DNA from: an uncultured Pelagibacteraceae bacterium
Lineage (GTDB): Bacteria; Pseudomonadota; Alphaproteobacteria; Pelagibacterales; Pelagibacteraceae
Length of the DNA stretch: 64,000 nucleotides
Assembly (NCBI GenBank): GCA_902601895.1
Contig: CACKOU010000001.1
Location: forward strand, 62,001-126,000
Direction of reading: 5' to 3'
Position 1 is the stretch's first letter, and each line of letters begins with the position of its first letter. Both the position numbers and the translations under genes were made by a program. The notes beneath the pieces are model-generated. The model ran no database searches, had not been told where the DNA came from, and worked only from the letters and a program-made list of their open reading frames with translations. This document shows positions 42,871 through 52,073 of the stretch, piece by piece.

Positions 42871-44543
42871 TAAAAAGTATTAAAAAATTTATTAATAAAA
42901 ACAGTTTAGATGGATATGTATTGCCAAAAAATGACAATTATTTCACTGAGTATTCAAAAACAAATAATTTAAAAAAAGTTACAAACTTTACTGGATCTGC
43001 TGGATTTGCATTAATTTTAAAAAATGAAAATTACTTGTTTGTTGATGGCAGATACACTCTTCAAGCAAAGAGACAAACTAAAAATAATTTTATTATAAAG
43101 GAAATTCCTAAAGAGTGGCCTAAAAATTTAACATTTATAAAAAATTATAATATCGGATTTGATCCAAAACTTTTTACAGAAAATATTTTACATAAATACT
43201 TTGATAGAAAAGTAAATTTAATAGCAAAACCATTTTACTTTAAAAATACAAAAAAAGATAGAAGATCAAATTTTTTTTTTTTAAATAAATCTATTACTGG
43301 TCAAGAATCAAAAAATAAGATTAATCAAGTAATTAATTTTTTAAAAAAAAATAAAATTGATTATTTATATATGAGCGCGAGTGAAAATGTTTGTTGGCTT
43401 TTAAATATTAGAGGATATGATTTACCCAATTCACCTTTGGCTAATTGCAAAATAATAATTTGTGATAAAAAAGAAATATATCTTTTTACAGATATAAAAA
43501 AAATTTCAAATATTAGGAAAAAACTAAAAAAAAATATTAAATTTTTTAATGAGGATGAATTTTTTAAAGTAATAAATCATTTAAAAATTGGGACATTTTG
43601 TATAGACGATAAAACTTGTTCTACTTATGAAGAGTCATTAATAAAAAGTAAATTTAAAATTCTACAGAGAAATGATCCTGTTTATTATCTTAAATCATTA
43701 AAAAATAAAACGGAAATTAAAAATATGATTAATTGTCATGTCACTGATGGTGTAGCTTTAACTAAATTTATGTATTGGTTTAAGAAACTTAATAAGGAAA
43801 TAAATGAAAAAAAAATAGAATTGAAATTAGAAAACTTAAGGAGAAAATCTAAAAGTTATTTGTATCCAAGTTTTGATACTATTGCAGGATCAGGTCCAAA
43901 CGGTTCAATAATACATTATAAATCTAATAAAAAAACAAATAGAAAACTAAAAAAAAATGATATTTTACTTTTAGACTCTGGTGGACAATACAAATGGGGA
44001 ACTACAGATGTAACCAGAACTATGTGTCTAGGAAAAGTATCTAATGAAATTAAGAATAATTTTACAAGAGTTCTGAAAGGGCATATTGCGGTTGTAAGTG
44101 CCAACCTAAACAAAAAATCCACTGGAGAAGAGCTTGATAAAGTTGCAAGAATATCTCTTAGAGAAAAAGGTTTAGATTATTCACATGGGACAGGTCATGG
44201 AGTTGGTTTTTTTTTAAATGTGCATGAAGGTCCACAGGGGATTTATAAACAAAATAAGGTTATACTAAAAGAAGGAATGATTTTAAGTAATGAACCTGGC
44301 TATTATTTAGAAAACAAGTATGGAATAAGAATTGAAAATTTAATTTATGTAAAATACGAAAAAAAAAAATTAATATTTAGGAATCTTACTTTGGCACCAA
44401 TTGATGTTGATCTAATAAATTTTAAAATGTTAACAAAATTTGAAAAGAAATACTTATTTGACTATCATTTATATGTTTACAAAAAAATTTCTAGTTTTCT
44501 TAATGAAAATGAAAAAAAATGGTTAGTAAAACTAATTAAGTAA
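42867..44543 (+). CDS. pepP: Xaa-Pro aminopeptidase (M24B family)
   Basis: A 558-residue protein with two N-terminal creatinase-like domains and a C-terminal pita-bread metallopeptidase domain from about residue 275. Metal ligands are visible: LLLDSGGQYKWGTTDVTRT (two aspartates), SHGTGHGVG (His), LSNEPGYY (Glu) and IRIENLIYV (Glu). It releases N-terminal residues before proline in the cytoplasm. The three-domain size fits eukaryote-like aminopeptidase P found in alphaproteobacteria. Its stop overlaps the opposing ligA by twelve bases. Confidence 0.93.
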   Translation: MIKSIKKFINKNSLDGYVLPKNDNYFTEYSKTNNLKKVTNFTGSAGFALILKNENYLFVDGRYTLQAKRQTKNNFIIKEIPKEWPKNLTFIKNYNIGFDPKLFTENILHKYFDRKVNLIAKPFYFKNTKKDRRSNFFFLNKSITGQESKNKINQVINFLKKNKIDYLYMSASENVCWLLNIRGYDLPNSPLANCKIIICDKKEIYLFTDIKKISNIRKKLKKNIKFFNEDEFFKVINHLKIGTFCIDDKTCSTYEESLIKSKFKILQRNDPVYYLKSLKNKTEIKNMINCHVTDGVALTKFMYWFKKLNKEINEKKIELKLENLRRKSKSYLYPSFDTIAGSGPNGSIIHYKSNKKTNRKLKKNDILLLDSGGQYKWGTTDVTRTMCLGKVSNEIKNNFTRVLKGHIAVVSANLNKKSTGEELDKVARISLREKGLDYSHGTGHGVGFFLNVHEGPQGIYKQNKVILKEGMILSNEPGYYLENKYGIRIENLIYVKYEKKKLIFRNLTLAPIDVDLINFKMLTKFEKKYLFDYHLYVYKKISSFLNENEKKWLVKLIK

Positions 44544-46544
44544 TTTAATAAAATCTTTTTGTGTAAGAATTTTTATATTTAAATTTTTTGCCTTATCAAC
44601 TTTACTTTTTGTTGGATTTTCCCCAATAACCAAATAATCTAGATTTTTGCTAACTGAACTAACAGTATTACCTGAATTTTTTTCTATTAAAGATTTAGCT
44701 TCAGCTCTGCTTATGCCATCTAACTTACCAGTGAACATAAATGACTTTTCTTTAAGTTTTCCATTTGAGTCAATTTTTTTTACTTCAATATGTAAAATTT
44801 CATTAAGATCATATAAAATTTTTAAATTTGATTGCAAAGAAAAATATTTCTCTAAAGAATTCATTTGAGTTTCTCCAATACCATCTATATTTAAAAACTC
44901 ATTGAATTTTTTTTCTTTTATTATTTTGAATAAATTTGAAATACTTTTTACTTTGTCAGTAATAAGTTTTGCATTTTCCATGCCGATGTGTCTTATCCCT
45001 AGAGCATAGATAAGTTTTTGAAGTGTGACATTTTTTGATTTTTCAATTGAAGCTCTCAGATTATAAACTGATAATTCACCCCAACCTTCAAGCTTTTTAA
45101 TTTTGTTATAATCTAGTTTAAAAATATCTTGTGGTTTTTTTATAAAATTTAATTCCCAAAATTTTTCAATAACCTTTTTTCCTAAACCATCTATATTTAA
45201 AGCCTCTTTAGATATAAAATGCTTTAATTTTTCAACTGCAATCCTTTCACATCCAAATCCATCATTTGTACACCTTCTAACGGCATCATATTTTTTTGTG
45301 GTTTTATTAAATTCTTTAACTGTACTTGATCCGCAAGATGGACAAATTATTGGAAAAGAGTAAATTTTTGAGTCCTTTGATCGTTTACTTTTGTCTACTT
45401 CTATCACATGTGGAATTACATCTCCCGCCCTTTCAATTTTAATAACATCTCCAACTCTTATATCTTTTCTAGAAATTTCATCTTCATTATGTAAGGATGC
45501 ATTTGCAACTATTACTCCACCTATATTAACAGGCTCAACCTTTGCAACAGGTGTTAACGCTCCAGTTCTTCCTACCTGTATTTCAATAGTTAATATTTTT
45601 GTATTTGCTGTGTCTGCAGAAAATTTATGGGCTATCGCCCATCTTGGTGAATTTGAAGTAAAACCAAGTCTCTCTTGTAAATTCAAATCATTTACTTTGT
45701 AAACCAATCCATCAACATCGTAATCTAAATTAAATCTTTTACTTTCAAATTGTTGATGAAATTTAATTATTTCCTTAAGATTTGGAAATATTTTATTGTC
45801 TTTATTAGTTTTAAAACCCCATTTCTTTAATTGGTCAAGAAATTCTGATTGACTTTTGCAAAAATTATTTTTGAAATAACCAAATGTATACGCTATAAAA
45901 TTGAGAGGGATTTTTTTTGTCTCATTAGGATCTTTTTGTCTTAACGATCCAGAAGCAGCATTTCTTGGGTTTGCAAATTTATCTTTGATTTTTATAAAAT
46001 TTGCTTTTTTTATAAAAACTTCACCCCTTATTTCAATTTCTGAAGGGAAATCTCTATCCTTAATTTTAAGAGGTATATCTTTAATTGTTTTTAAATTTTC
46101 AGTGATTACCTCACCAACCTTGCCGTCGCCTCTAGAGACTCCATATACTAATTGGTTATTTATGTAAGTAAGTGATGCTGATATACCATCAATTTTAGGT
46201 TCTACACTATAATAAAATTTCTTTTTATTATTTAAGAAATTAAATATTTTTTTTTCAAAATTAAACAAATCCTCTTCAGAAAATCCATTAGACAAAGATA
46301 ACATTTGAACTTTATGGGTATACTTATCAAACGACTTTGAGGGCTTAGATCCTACTAAGTTCGATACGGAAAATTTTCCAATAATATTTGGGTTATTTTT
46401 TTCTATTTCTAATATTTCTTTTTTAAGTTTATCAAAATCTGCATCAGATATTTTAGGAGAATTTTTTTCAAAATATAATTTATTATGTTTTTTAAGTGTA
46501 TTTAATTTTAGTATATATTTTTTTTTTAATTTATTGCTACTCAT
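44532..46544 (-). CDS. ligA: NAD-dependent DNA ligase
   Basis: A 670-residue ligase of normal size that seals nicks in replication and repair. The adenylation lysine is K117 in VEPKIDGISASLTY. The OB fold, a zinc finger (CPSCGSSTV and RRCTNDGFGC), the helix-hairpin-helix region (NIDGLGKKVIEKF; NIDGIGETQMNSL) and a C-terminal BRCT domain (SFMFTGKLDGISRAEAKSLI) follow in order. It lies ten bases after bamD on the same strand, without the recN gene that many alphaproteobacteria have between them. Confidence 0.96.
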   Translation of the reverse strand: MSSNKLKKKYILKLNTLKKHNKLYFEKNSPKISDADFDKLKKEILEIEKNNPNIIGKFSVSNLVGSKPSKSFDKYTHKVQMLSLSNGFSEEDLFNFEKKIFNFLNNKKKFYYSVEPKIDGISASLTYINNQLVYGVSRGDGKVGEVITENLKTIKDIPLKIKDRDFPSEIEIRGEVFIKKANFIKIKDKFANPRNAASGSLRQKDPNETKKIPLNFIAYTFGYFKNNFCKSQSEFLDQLKKWGFKTNKDNKIFPNLKEIIKFHQQFESKRFNLDYDVDGLVYKVNDLNLQERLGFTSNSPRWAIAHKFSADTANTKILTIEIQVGRTGALTPVAKVEPVNIGGVIVANASLHNEDEISRKDIRVGDVIKIERAGDVIPHVIEVDKSKRSKDSKIYSFPIICPSCGSSTVKEFNKTTKKYDAVRRCTNDGFGCERIAVEKLKHFISKEALNIDGLGKKVIEKFWELNFIKKPQDIFKLDYNKIKKLEGWGELSVYNLRASIEKSKNVTLQKLIYALGIRHIGMENAKLITDKVKSISNLFKIIKEKKFNEFLNIDGIGETQMNSLEKYFSLQSNLKILYDLNEILHIEVKKIDSNGKLKEKSFMFTGKLDGISRAEAKSLIEKNSGNTVSSVSKNLDYLVIGENPTKSKVDKAKNLNIKILTQKDFIKLLN

Positions 46545-46553
46545 ACGATAATG

Positions 46554-47393
46554 CTACTTGAGTAGTTTTTTAAAATTTTCTAAAATTTTACCAGTTCTTG
46601 ATTTATCTTCTTTAATTTTTACATTTGTATAATCTTTATTAAATATTGTGTAGGATTTAGAATACCACTCACTTGATTGATAATTATACCCTAATAAATA
46701 TGCATATTTTTTTGCTTCTTTTTCTAAACCTATTTTATAATTTAACTCAACTAGTCGAAATAAAGCTTCTTCAATAAAAATAGTATCATCATAATCTGTA
46801 ACTACAAGTTTAAATCTATTTAAAGCAGGTATCCATTTTTCTCTATCAAGGTAGTATCTTGCTATATACATTTCCTTTGCTGCAAGTAATTCTTTTATTA
46901 ACTCCAATTTAAATTCTGAATCTAGTGCAAAATCAGTATTAGGATAATCATTAACAACTTTTTCAAAATAATTTTTTGCTTTATAAATAATTTGTGTATC
47001 TTTTGTTTCATCAATCATTTGATCATAATAACTTAAACCTAGAAGATAATAAGCATAATCTTTATTTGAGTGATTTGGATACTTTTTAAGAAATCTATTT
47101 AATTCTATTATGCTGTCATCAAAATATGATTGACTATAATAAGAATATGCTGCCATCAACGATGCTCTAGGAGCCCAGATTGATTGTGGATAAATAATTT
47201 CCACTTCATTAAATTTTCTAGCTGCATATATTACATCACCACTATTTAATTCTTCTAAACCTTTCTTATACGCTTCTATCATCTGATCTTCTTGACTCTT
47301 TTCAAAAATAATACTTTTTTTTGCCTCTTTTTTTGAACAAGAAAAAATAGTTAAAATTAATAGAAAATAAAATATTACTCTAATTGTAGGCAT
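46554..47393 (-). CDS. bamD: Outer membrane assembly lipoprotein BamD
   Basis: A 279-residue TPR-type lipoprotein. The N-terminus has a signal peptide ending in a lipobox-like LTIFSC-SKK, giving a lipidated cysteine near residue 19. Five TPR-like units follow (MIEAYKKGLEELNSGDVIYA; APRASLMAAYSYYSQSYFDD; YAYYLLGLSYYDQMID). BamD with BamA folds beta-barrel proteins into the outer membrane. Gene order lpxC-bamD-ligA is the conserved alphaproteobacterial context and confirms the call. Confidence 0.9.
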   Translation of the reverse strand: MPTIRVIFYFLLILTIFSCSKKEAKKSIIFEKSQEDQMIEAYKKGLEELNSGDVIYAARKFNEVEIIYPQSIWAPRASLMAAYSYYSQSYFDDSIIELNRFLKKYPNHSNKDYAYYLLGLSYYDQMIDETKDTQIIYKAKNYFEKVVNDYPNTDFALDSEFKLELIKELLAAKEMYIARYYLDREKWIPALNRFKLVVTDYDDTIFIEEALFRLVELNYKIGLEKEAKKYAYLLGYNYQSSEWYSKSYTIFNKDYTNVKIKEDKSRTGKILENFKKLLK

Positions 47394-47401
47394 TTGTTAT
47401 T

Positions 47402-47422
47402 TTTATCAAATTTTTTGATAAA
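47402..47422. other. Nine-base-pair AT-rich hairpin between lpxC and bamD
   Basis: TTTATCAAA, loop TTT, TTTGATAAA. It lies just before the bamD ATG. No U-run follows on the minus strand, so it is unlikely to be a terminator. It could modulate bamD translation or be an AT-rich coincidence. Confidence 0.4.
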
Positions 47423-47431
47423 TTCTAATAC

Positions 47432-48352
47432 TTAAGCTATAGATTTTAAAAATTCAATATTAGATAGAGCGTTTGGCAAATTTTGACCTTTTATTTCAAT
47501 CAAAGAGTAATTCGATTGATCAGAAAAAATTTTTCTCAAAAGTTTATTTGTTAAATTATGGCCTCCTTGAGAACATTTAATCTTTCCAACAATTCTATAA
47601 CCAGACAAATATAAATCTCCGAGACAGTCTAATATTTTATGATTCACAAATTCTTGTTTGTTTCTTAGTCCGTCTTTGTTTAATATTTCATCATTATCCA
47701 CAACAACCGCGTTTTGTAGATTACCACCTTTGCCAAGACCCATTTTTTTCAATTTTTCAATGTCTTCATATAAGCAGAAAGTTCTAGACTCATAAATGTG
47801 ATTTAAATCATCTTCATAAACGTCAATTTTATTTTTTTGAGTATTTATAATCTTATTTTTATATTTAATTTCAAATTCAATAGTTAAATTTACATTTGAT
47901 TGTTTAATTTCTATAAATTTTTCATTATCATATATAGAAATTTCTTTATTAATTTTAATTAACTTAATTGGAGATTGACTAACTTTGAGCCCAGTAGAGT
48001 TAATTAAATTTACAAATTCAATTGCTGATCCATCTAAGATAGGTACTTCAGAAGAGTCTACTTCCACAATCACGTTATCTACTCCTAATCCATATAATGC
48101 TGCCATTAGATGTTCAATGGTAGATAATGATACTCCATAATTATTTGATATTGTTGTGCATAAATTTGTGTTTGTCACATTATTATATTTTGGAATCAAA
48201 ATATTATTTTTAGTTAAATCTATTCTTTTAAAAACTACTCCAGTATTAGGTAAAGCTGGAATTAATTTAAGATTAGTCTTTACTCCTGTATGAATACCTA
48301 CCCCTGTAAAGTTTATTTCTTTTGATATAGTTTTTTGAGTTAATATAGGCAT
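47432..48352 (-). CDS. lpxC: UDP-3-O-acyl-N-acetylglucosamine deacetylase
   Basis: A 306-residue zinc amidase that commits UDP-GlcNAc to lipid A. Metal ligands agree with E. coli numbering: H81 in STIEHLMAALYG, H238 and D242 in FVNHKILDCLGDL, and general acid H265 in CSQGGHNLTNK. The start KTISKEINFTGVGIHTG is typical. It confirms a lipopolysaccharide-bearing outer membrane. It lies 59 bases after ftsA, the longest gap in this strand block, and may have its own promoter. Confidence 0.96.
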   Translation of the reverse strand: MPILTQKTISKEINFTGVGIHTGVKTNLKLIPALPNTGVVFKRIDLTKNNILIPKYNNVTNTNLCTTISNNYGVSLSTIEHLMAALYGLGVDNVIVEVDSSEVPILDGSAIEFVNLINSTGLKVSQSPIKLIKINKEISIYDNEKFIEIKQSNVNLTIEFEIKYKNKIINTQKNKIDVYEDDLNHIYESRTFCLYEDIEKLKKMGLGKGGNLQNAVVVDNDEILNKDGLRNKQEFVNHKILDCLGDLYLSGYRIVGKIKCSQGGHNLTNKLLRKIFSDQSNYSLIEIKGQNLPNALSNIEFLKSIA

Positions 48353-48411
48353 ATGTGAATATATACTTAAAAACCCTTAAAAATCGTATACAACTAATGT
48401 TACAAGATAAT

Positions 48412-49581
48412 TCAAGAACTATTAAATAAGTTAAAAAATTTCTCAAAAATTCCTGATTTCTTTGGATTTTCGATGGTTTTATTTTTTAATTCTAAAAAAT
48501 ATTTAGCTCCAAGAGAGCAAATTTCATCATCTATTTCATCATAGTAACATATTTTACTAAAATTAAATTTATTTTCTAAATGAAAATGATTCTGATTAAA
48601 TAGCTTTGATCCATCACCCATCAAAATAAGTTTTGAAGTATTAATTTTAAATATTTTTTTTATCAATTCAAAATCTGAAAATGAAAGATTAATGATTTCC
48701 TCAGATCTTGCTAATATTACTTTTTTTAAAGTATCAATAGATATTTGTTTACTGTTGATTTCTCTGATCAAATTAAAGTTAGAGGTTGAATTCTTTGAAT
48801 TAAAGGAAAATTCCTCATTAGTTTCAAAAAATGATAATTTTAAATTTTCTGCCGATTGAAGATCAATTTTAAAAATTTTTGAAATATCTTTCGTAATATG
48901 ATTTCCACCAATAGGTATATTTTTACAGTATAATAATTTTTCGTTCAAAATGATATTTAGAGAACTTTTTTCCCAACCAATATCCAAAAAAAATAATATA
49001 TTATCTTTTTCAAATTGCTTGCTATAATATTTTGATTTAAGAAAACTTGTAAAAAATAGGTTTATAACATTAAGATTTTCAGATTTGAATTTGTTAATTA
49101 TGTCATCATGGGATTTTTTGTTTGTACATAAAATTTTTAATTCTACTAATAATGATTTAACTTTTTTTTTATTTGGAAATTCATCTATTTCTATACCATC
49201 TAAAGTTAAGCTAGATCTAACTACATCAATAATTTTATAGTCTGGATAATTTTTTTCAATAAATTTTAATACTTCATTTTCTATTTCATAATAATTTTTT
49301 TTTATAAAATAAATATCATTAAGATTTTTTTTATAACAAATATCAATAGTCAATAAATTCTTTGTATCAAATAATATAATTAGATTATTAATATGTTGAG
49401 AAATATTTTTTTCGCTTTTTTTTATGAACTCCTTCAAATTAAAATAATTTTCATCGTCATCATTAATTGAACTTATTTTTGCACTTTGCGAATATATTTT
49501 TTTTAAAAATTTATTAAATGTAGCTAATCTTATTTTTGAAGTTCCAAAGTCAATAACAGTTATACTTTCATTACTATTCAT
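48412..49581 (-). CDS. ftsA: Cell division protein FtsA (divergent)
   Basis: A 389-residue actin-fold protein that tethers FtsZ to the membrane. The phosphate-1 motif is SITVIDFGTSKIRLATF at the N-terminus, a second nucleotide-binding segment is FFLDIGWEKSSLNIIL and an adenosine motif is SKLILMGDGSKLF. The tail IFEKFFNLFNSS is the C-terminal amphipathic membrane anchor. Conservation is low but the position between ftsQ and lpxC is decisive. ftsZ, which usually follows ftsA, is absent here. Confidence 0.88.
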   Translation of the reverse strand: MNSNESITVIDFGTSKIRLATFNKFLKKIYSQSAKISSINDDDENYFNLKEFIKKSEKNISQHINNLIILFDTKNLLTIDICYKKNLNDIYFIKKNYYEIENEVLKFIEKNYPDYKIIDVVRSSLTLDGIEIDEFPNKKKVKSLLVELKILCTNKKSHDDIINKFKSENLNVINLFFTSFLKSKYYSKQFEKDNILFFLDIGWEKSSLNIILNEKLLYCKNIPIGGNHITKDISKIFKIDLQSAENLKLSFFETNEEFSFNSKNSTSNFNLIREINSKQISIDTLKKVILARSEEIINLSFSDFELIKKIFKINTSKLILMGDGSKLFNQNHFHLENKFNFSKICYYDEIDDEICSLGAKYFLELKNKTIENPKKSGIFEKFFNLFNSS

Positions 49582-50266
49582 GTGATATTACTATGCGATT
49601 AGAAATTCTTAAATCATATTTTTTATTATTGCTAAGGTTATTAAATTTTAAAATCTCTTTGTAATTTTTAATTGCTATTTCAATATTTTTTTTAGGTAAC
49701 ATTAAAATGACACCATTATTAAATTTTAAATCCCATCTACCGTTTTTATGAAAAAAAAAATTGTCGATATTAAAAATATTTATACCATTATCTTTCAATA
49801 TTTTTTTAAGATCTAAAAAATTGATTATACTAAATTTTCCAAATATTATCGGAAGTTTCTTTTTTATTTTAATCTCCTCAAAATTTATAAATTTTCCGTT
49901 TTCTCCAACAAAATATTTATGTCCATTGATATAAGTTATAGCTAAAATATCAGTTTTTGTTAGAGACACTTCTAATACTGAAGGATATAATTTCTTTATA
50001 TTGTAGCTATCTATAAATTTAAAAGTATTCATTTTATACTCTAGATTATTTTTTTTTAAAAAAAATAAATTTGTATAATCGTTTATATCTAAGGTATTGA
50101 TAATTTTTAATTTTTCGTGAGGATTGACTCCTAAAACAACAACTTCTTTTATTTCAAAGTATTTTGTTAAAATATTAACTAATTGAGTATTATGAAGAGT
50201 TGTTAAGGTTATTAAAAAAAAAAAATAATAGGATATTTTATTTCTACTTGTTTGTTGAAGCATCAT
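49574..50266 (-). CDS. ftsQ: Cell division protein FtsQ
   Basis: A 230-residue protein with one N-terminal membrane helix (about residues 13-31) and a periplasmic POTRA domain followed by a beta domain. Typical FtsQ features are FEIKEVVVLGVNPHEKLKII after the helix and PSVLEVSLTKTDILAITYING, the family pattern of the POTRA end. It links the FtsBL complex with other divisome parts. Its start overlaps ddl by 23 bases and its end overlaps ftsA by eight. Confidence 0.88.
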   Translation of the reverse strand: MMLQQTSRNKISYYFFFLITLTTLHNTQLVNILTKYFEIKEVVVLGVNPHEKLKIINTLDINDYTNLFFLKKNNLEYKMNTFKFIDSYNIKKLYPSVLEVSLTKTDILAITYINGHKYFVGENGKFINFEEIKIKKKLPIIFGKFSIINFLDLKKILKDNGINIFNIDNFFFHKNGRWDLKFNNGVILMLPKKNIEIAIKNYKEILKFNNLSNNKKYDLRISNRIVISHE

Positions 50267-51164
50267 TTATAATCTTTTCAATTAACCTTTTGAAATTTAT
50301 ACCATAATAATTTGCTATCTCTGGAACTAAAGACAAAGATGTCATGCCTGGTTGGGTATTAAGTTCAAGTAAGTAGAATTTTCCGTTGAAAAAACGAAAA
50401 TCCGATCTTGTTACACCTCTACATTTTAAAATTTTGTGTGCTTTTAAGGCTATATTATTTACTTTTTTGGAATTTTTTGCGTTTAATTTTACTGGTATAA
50501 TATGCTCTGTCTTTGCATGAGAACTATATTTTGCAGTATAGTCATAAAACTTTCTTTTAGGTTTTAGTTCAATTGCACCCAGTATTTTATTATTTAGTAT
50601 TGCTACCTGAATTTCTCTACCAGGTATGTATTTTTCAATCATTAATTCACTGTAATGACTAAGTTTATTTATATTTTTGTAAATATCTTTTATTCCACAA
50701 ATAAAAACATTTACACTTGAACCTTCATTTAAAGGTTTTACAACAACTGGAAAATTAAGTTTATTCTTAATTTTTAAGATGATTTGCTTTCTATTTAATT
50801 TCTTTTTAAATGAATAAATAAAGTATTTAGGTGTCAATATATTATTTTCCTTAAATATTTTTTTTGATATTTCTTTATCTATTGCTATTGAAGAAGATAA
50901 TACACCAGAATGAGTATATTTAACTTTTTGATTTTCTAAAATTGATTGAATGTATCCATCTTCACCATATCTTCCATGTAATAAATTTAGAACTAAGTCA
51001 GGTTTAAATTTTTTTATTTTTTTTATTAAATCACCATTAGGATTTATTACTTTTAATTTTTTTTTTTTATCTTTAGATAATTCTTTATAAACACTTTTAG
51101 CAGTTTGAAGGCTTATTTCTTTCTCATTAGAGTATCCTCCAGCCAAAATTAAAATTTTTTTCAC
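50244..51164 (-). CDS. ddl: D-alanine-D-alanine ligase
   Basis: A 306-residue ATP-grasp enzyme that makes the D-Ala-D-Ala dipeptide used by MurF. Conserved blocks are LILAGGYSNEKEISLQTAKS, LNLLHGRYGEDGYIQSILE, FPVVVKPLNEGSSVNVF and CRGVTRSDFRF then YLLELNTQPGMTSLSLVPE. It overlaps ftsQ by 23 bases and abuts murB at TAATG. Confidence 0.95.
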   Translation of the reverse strand: MKKILILAGGYSNEKEISLQTAKSVYKELSKDKKKKLKVINPNGDLIKKIKKFKPDLVLNLLHGRYGEDGYIQSILENQKVKYTHSGVLSSSIAIDKEISKKIFKENNILTPKYFIYSFKKKLNRKQIILKIKNKLNFPVVVKPLNEGSSVNVFICGIKDIYKNINKLSHYSELMIEKYIPGREIQVAILNNKILGAIELKPKRKFYDYTAKYSSHAKTEHIIPVKLNAKNSKKVNNIALKAHKILKCRGVTRSDFRFFNGKFYLLELNTQPGMTSLSLVPEIANYYGINFKRLIEKIINDASTNK

Positions 51165-52072
51165 TACTCTACAATTTTTATTTCTAAATTAATATTGATT
51201 CCTGTTTTATCTTTCACATTTTTTTTTACAAAATTAATTAACGAGTTCATTTGATCAAATGTAGCATTATTTTTATTGACAAAGAAATTTGAGTGTTTTC
51301 CAGATATACATGCGTCTCCAAAATGAATATTTGTTGGGACAGAGGCTTTGATTAATTCCCAGGCCCTTTTATCTGTTTGATCAATAGGATTTTTGAAAGT
51401 GCTACCTCCAGTTTTTATTTTAGTGGGTTGTGCATTATTTTTCAATTTTGATAACTCAGTCATTCGAGATTTAATTTTATTTTTTTTACAAATTTTTCCT
51501 TTGAAGGTTGCGCTTAAAAAGATCAAATTATCCTCTATTTCAATTTTTCGATAACTAAATTTTATATTATTTGATGGGATAACTTTTATATTTCCGTTGA
51601 AATCAATACCTTGAATTGAAATTAATTTATCTTTAAATTCTGTTCCAAAACAACCAGAGTTCATTTTAAGTCCTCCTCCAACCGAACCTGGAATACAATG
51701 CATGAACTCAAAGCCAGCTATATGATTTTCCATTGCAAATTTTGAAAGATTTTTTTGAGAACAAGACGAGCCAGCAATTATGGTATCACTTTTTAATTTT
51801 GATAATGACGAAAAATTATTACTTAATTTTATTATTGCTCCATCATATGTATTATCTTTAAATAAAACGTTTGATCCTAAACCTAAAATAAATAATTTTC
51901 CTCTACTAGAGTATATTTTCAAAAATTCTTTTAATTCTTTTAGATTTTTTGGCTTAAAAAAAACTTTAGTTTTGCCACCAATATTGAACCAGTTAAGTTT
52001 TTTTATATTAAAATCAAAAAAAAGATCTGAATTATGAGAATCTTTAAATTTTATAAGATCACTAATAATCAT
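51164..52072 (-). CDS. murB: UDP-N-acetylenolpyruvoylglucosamine reductase
   Basis: A 302-residue FAD enzyme that reduces enolpyruvyl-UDP-GlcNAc to UDP-MurNAc. FAD-binding blocks are NWFNIGGKTKVFFKPKNL, FILGLGSNVLFKD and FEFMHCIPGSVGGGLKMNSG. The catalytic region KTGGSTFKNP has serine in the type II arrangement, and GDACISGKHSNFFVN follows. It is separated from murC by one base. Confidence 0.95.
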   Translation of the reverse strand: MIISDLIKFKDSHNSDLFFDFNIKKLNWFNIGGKTKVFFKPKNLKELKEFLKIYSSRGKLFILGLGSNVLFKDNTYDGAIIKLSNNFSSLSKLKSDTIIAGSSCSQKNLSKFAMENHIAGFEFMHCIPGSVGGGLKMNSGCFGTEFKDKLISIQGIDFNGNIKVIPSNNIKFSYRKIEIEDNLIFLSATFKGKICKKNKIKSRMTELSKLKNNAQPTKIKTGGSTFKNPIDQTDKRAWELIKASVPTNIHFGDACISGKHSNFFVNKNNATFDQMNSLINFVKKNVKDKTGININLEIKIVE

Positions 52073-52073
52073 G

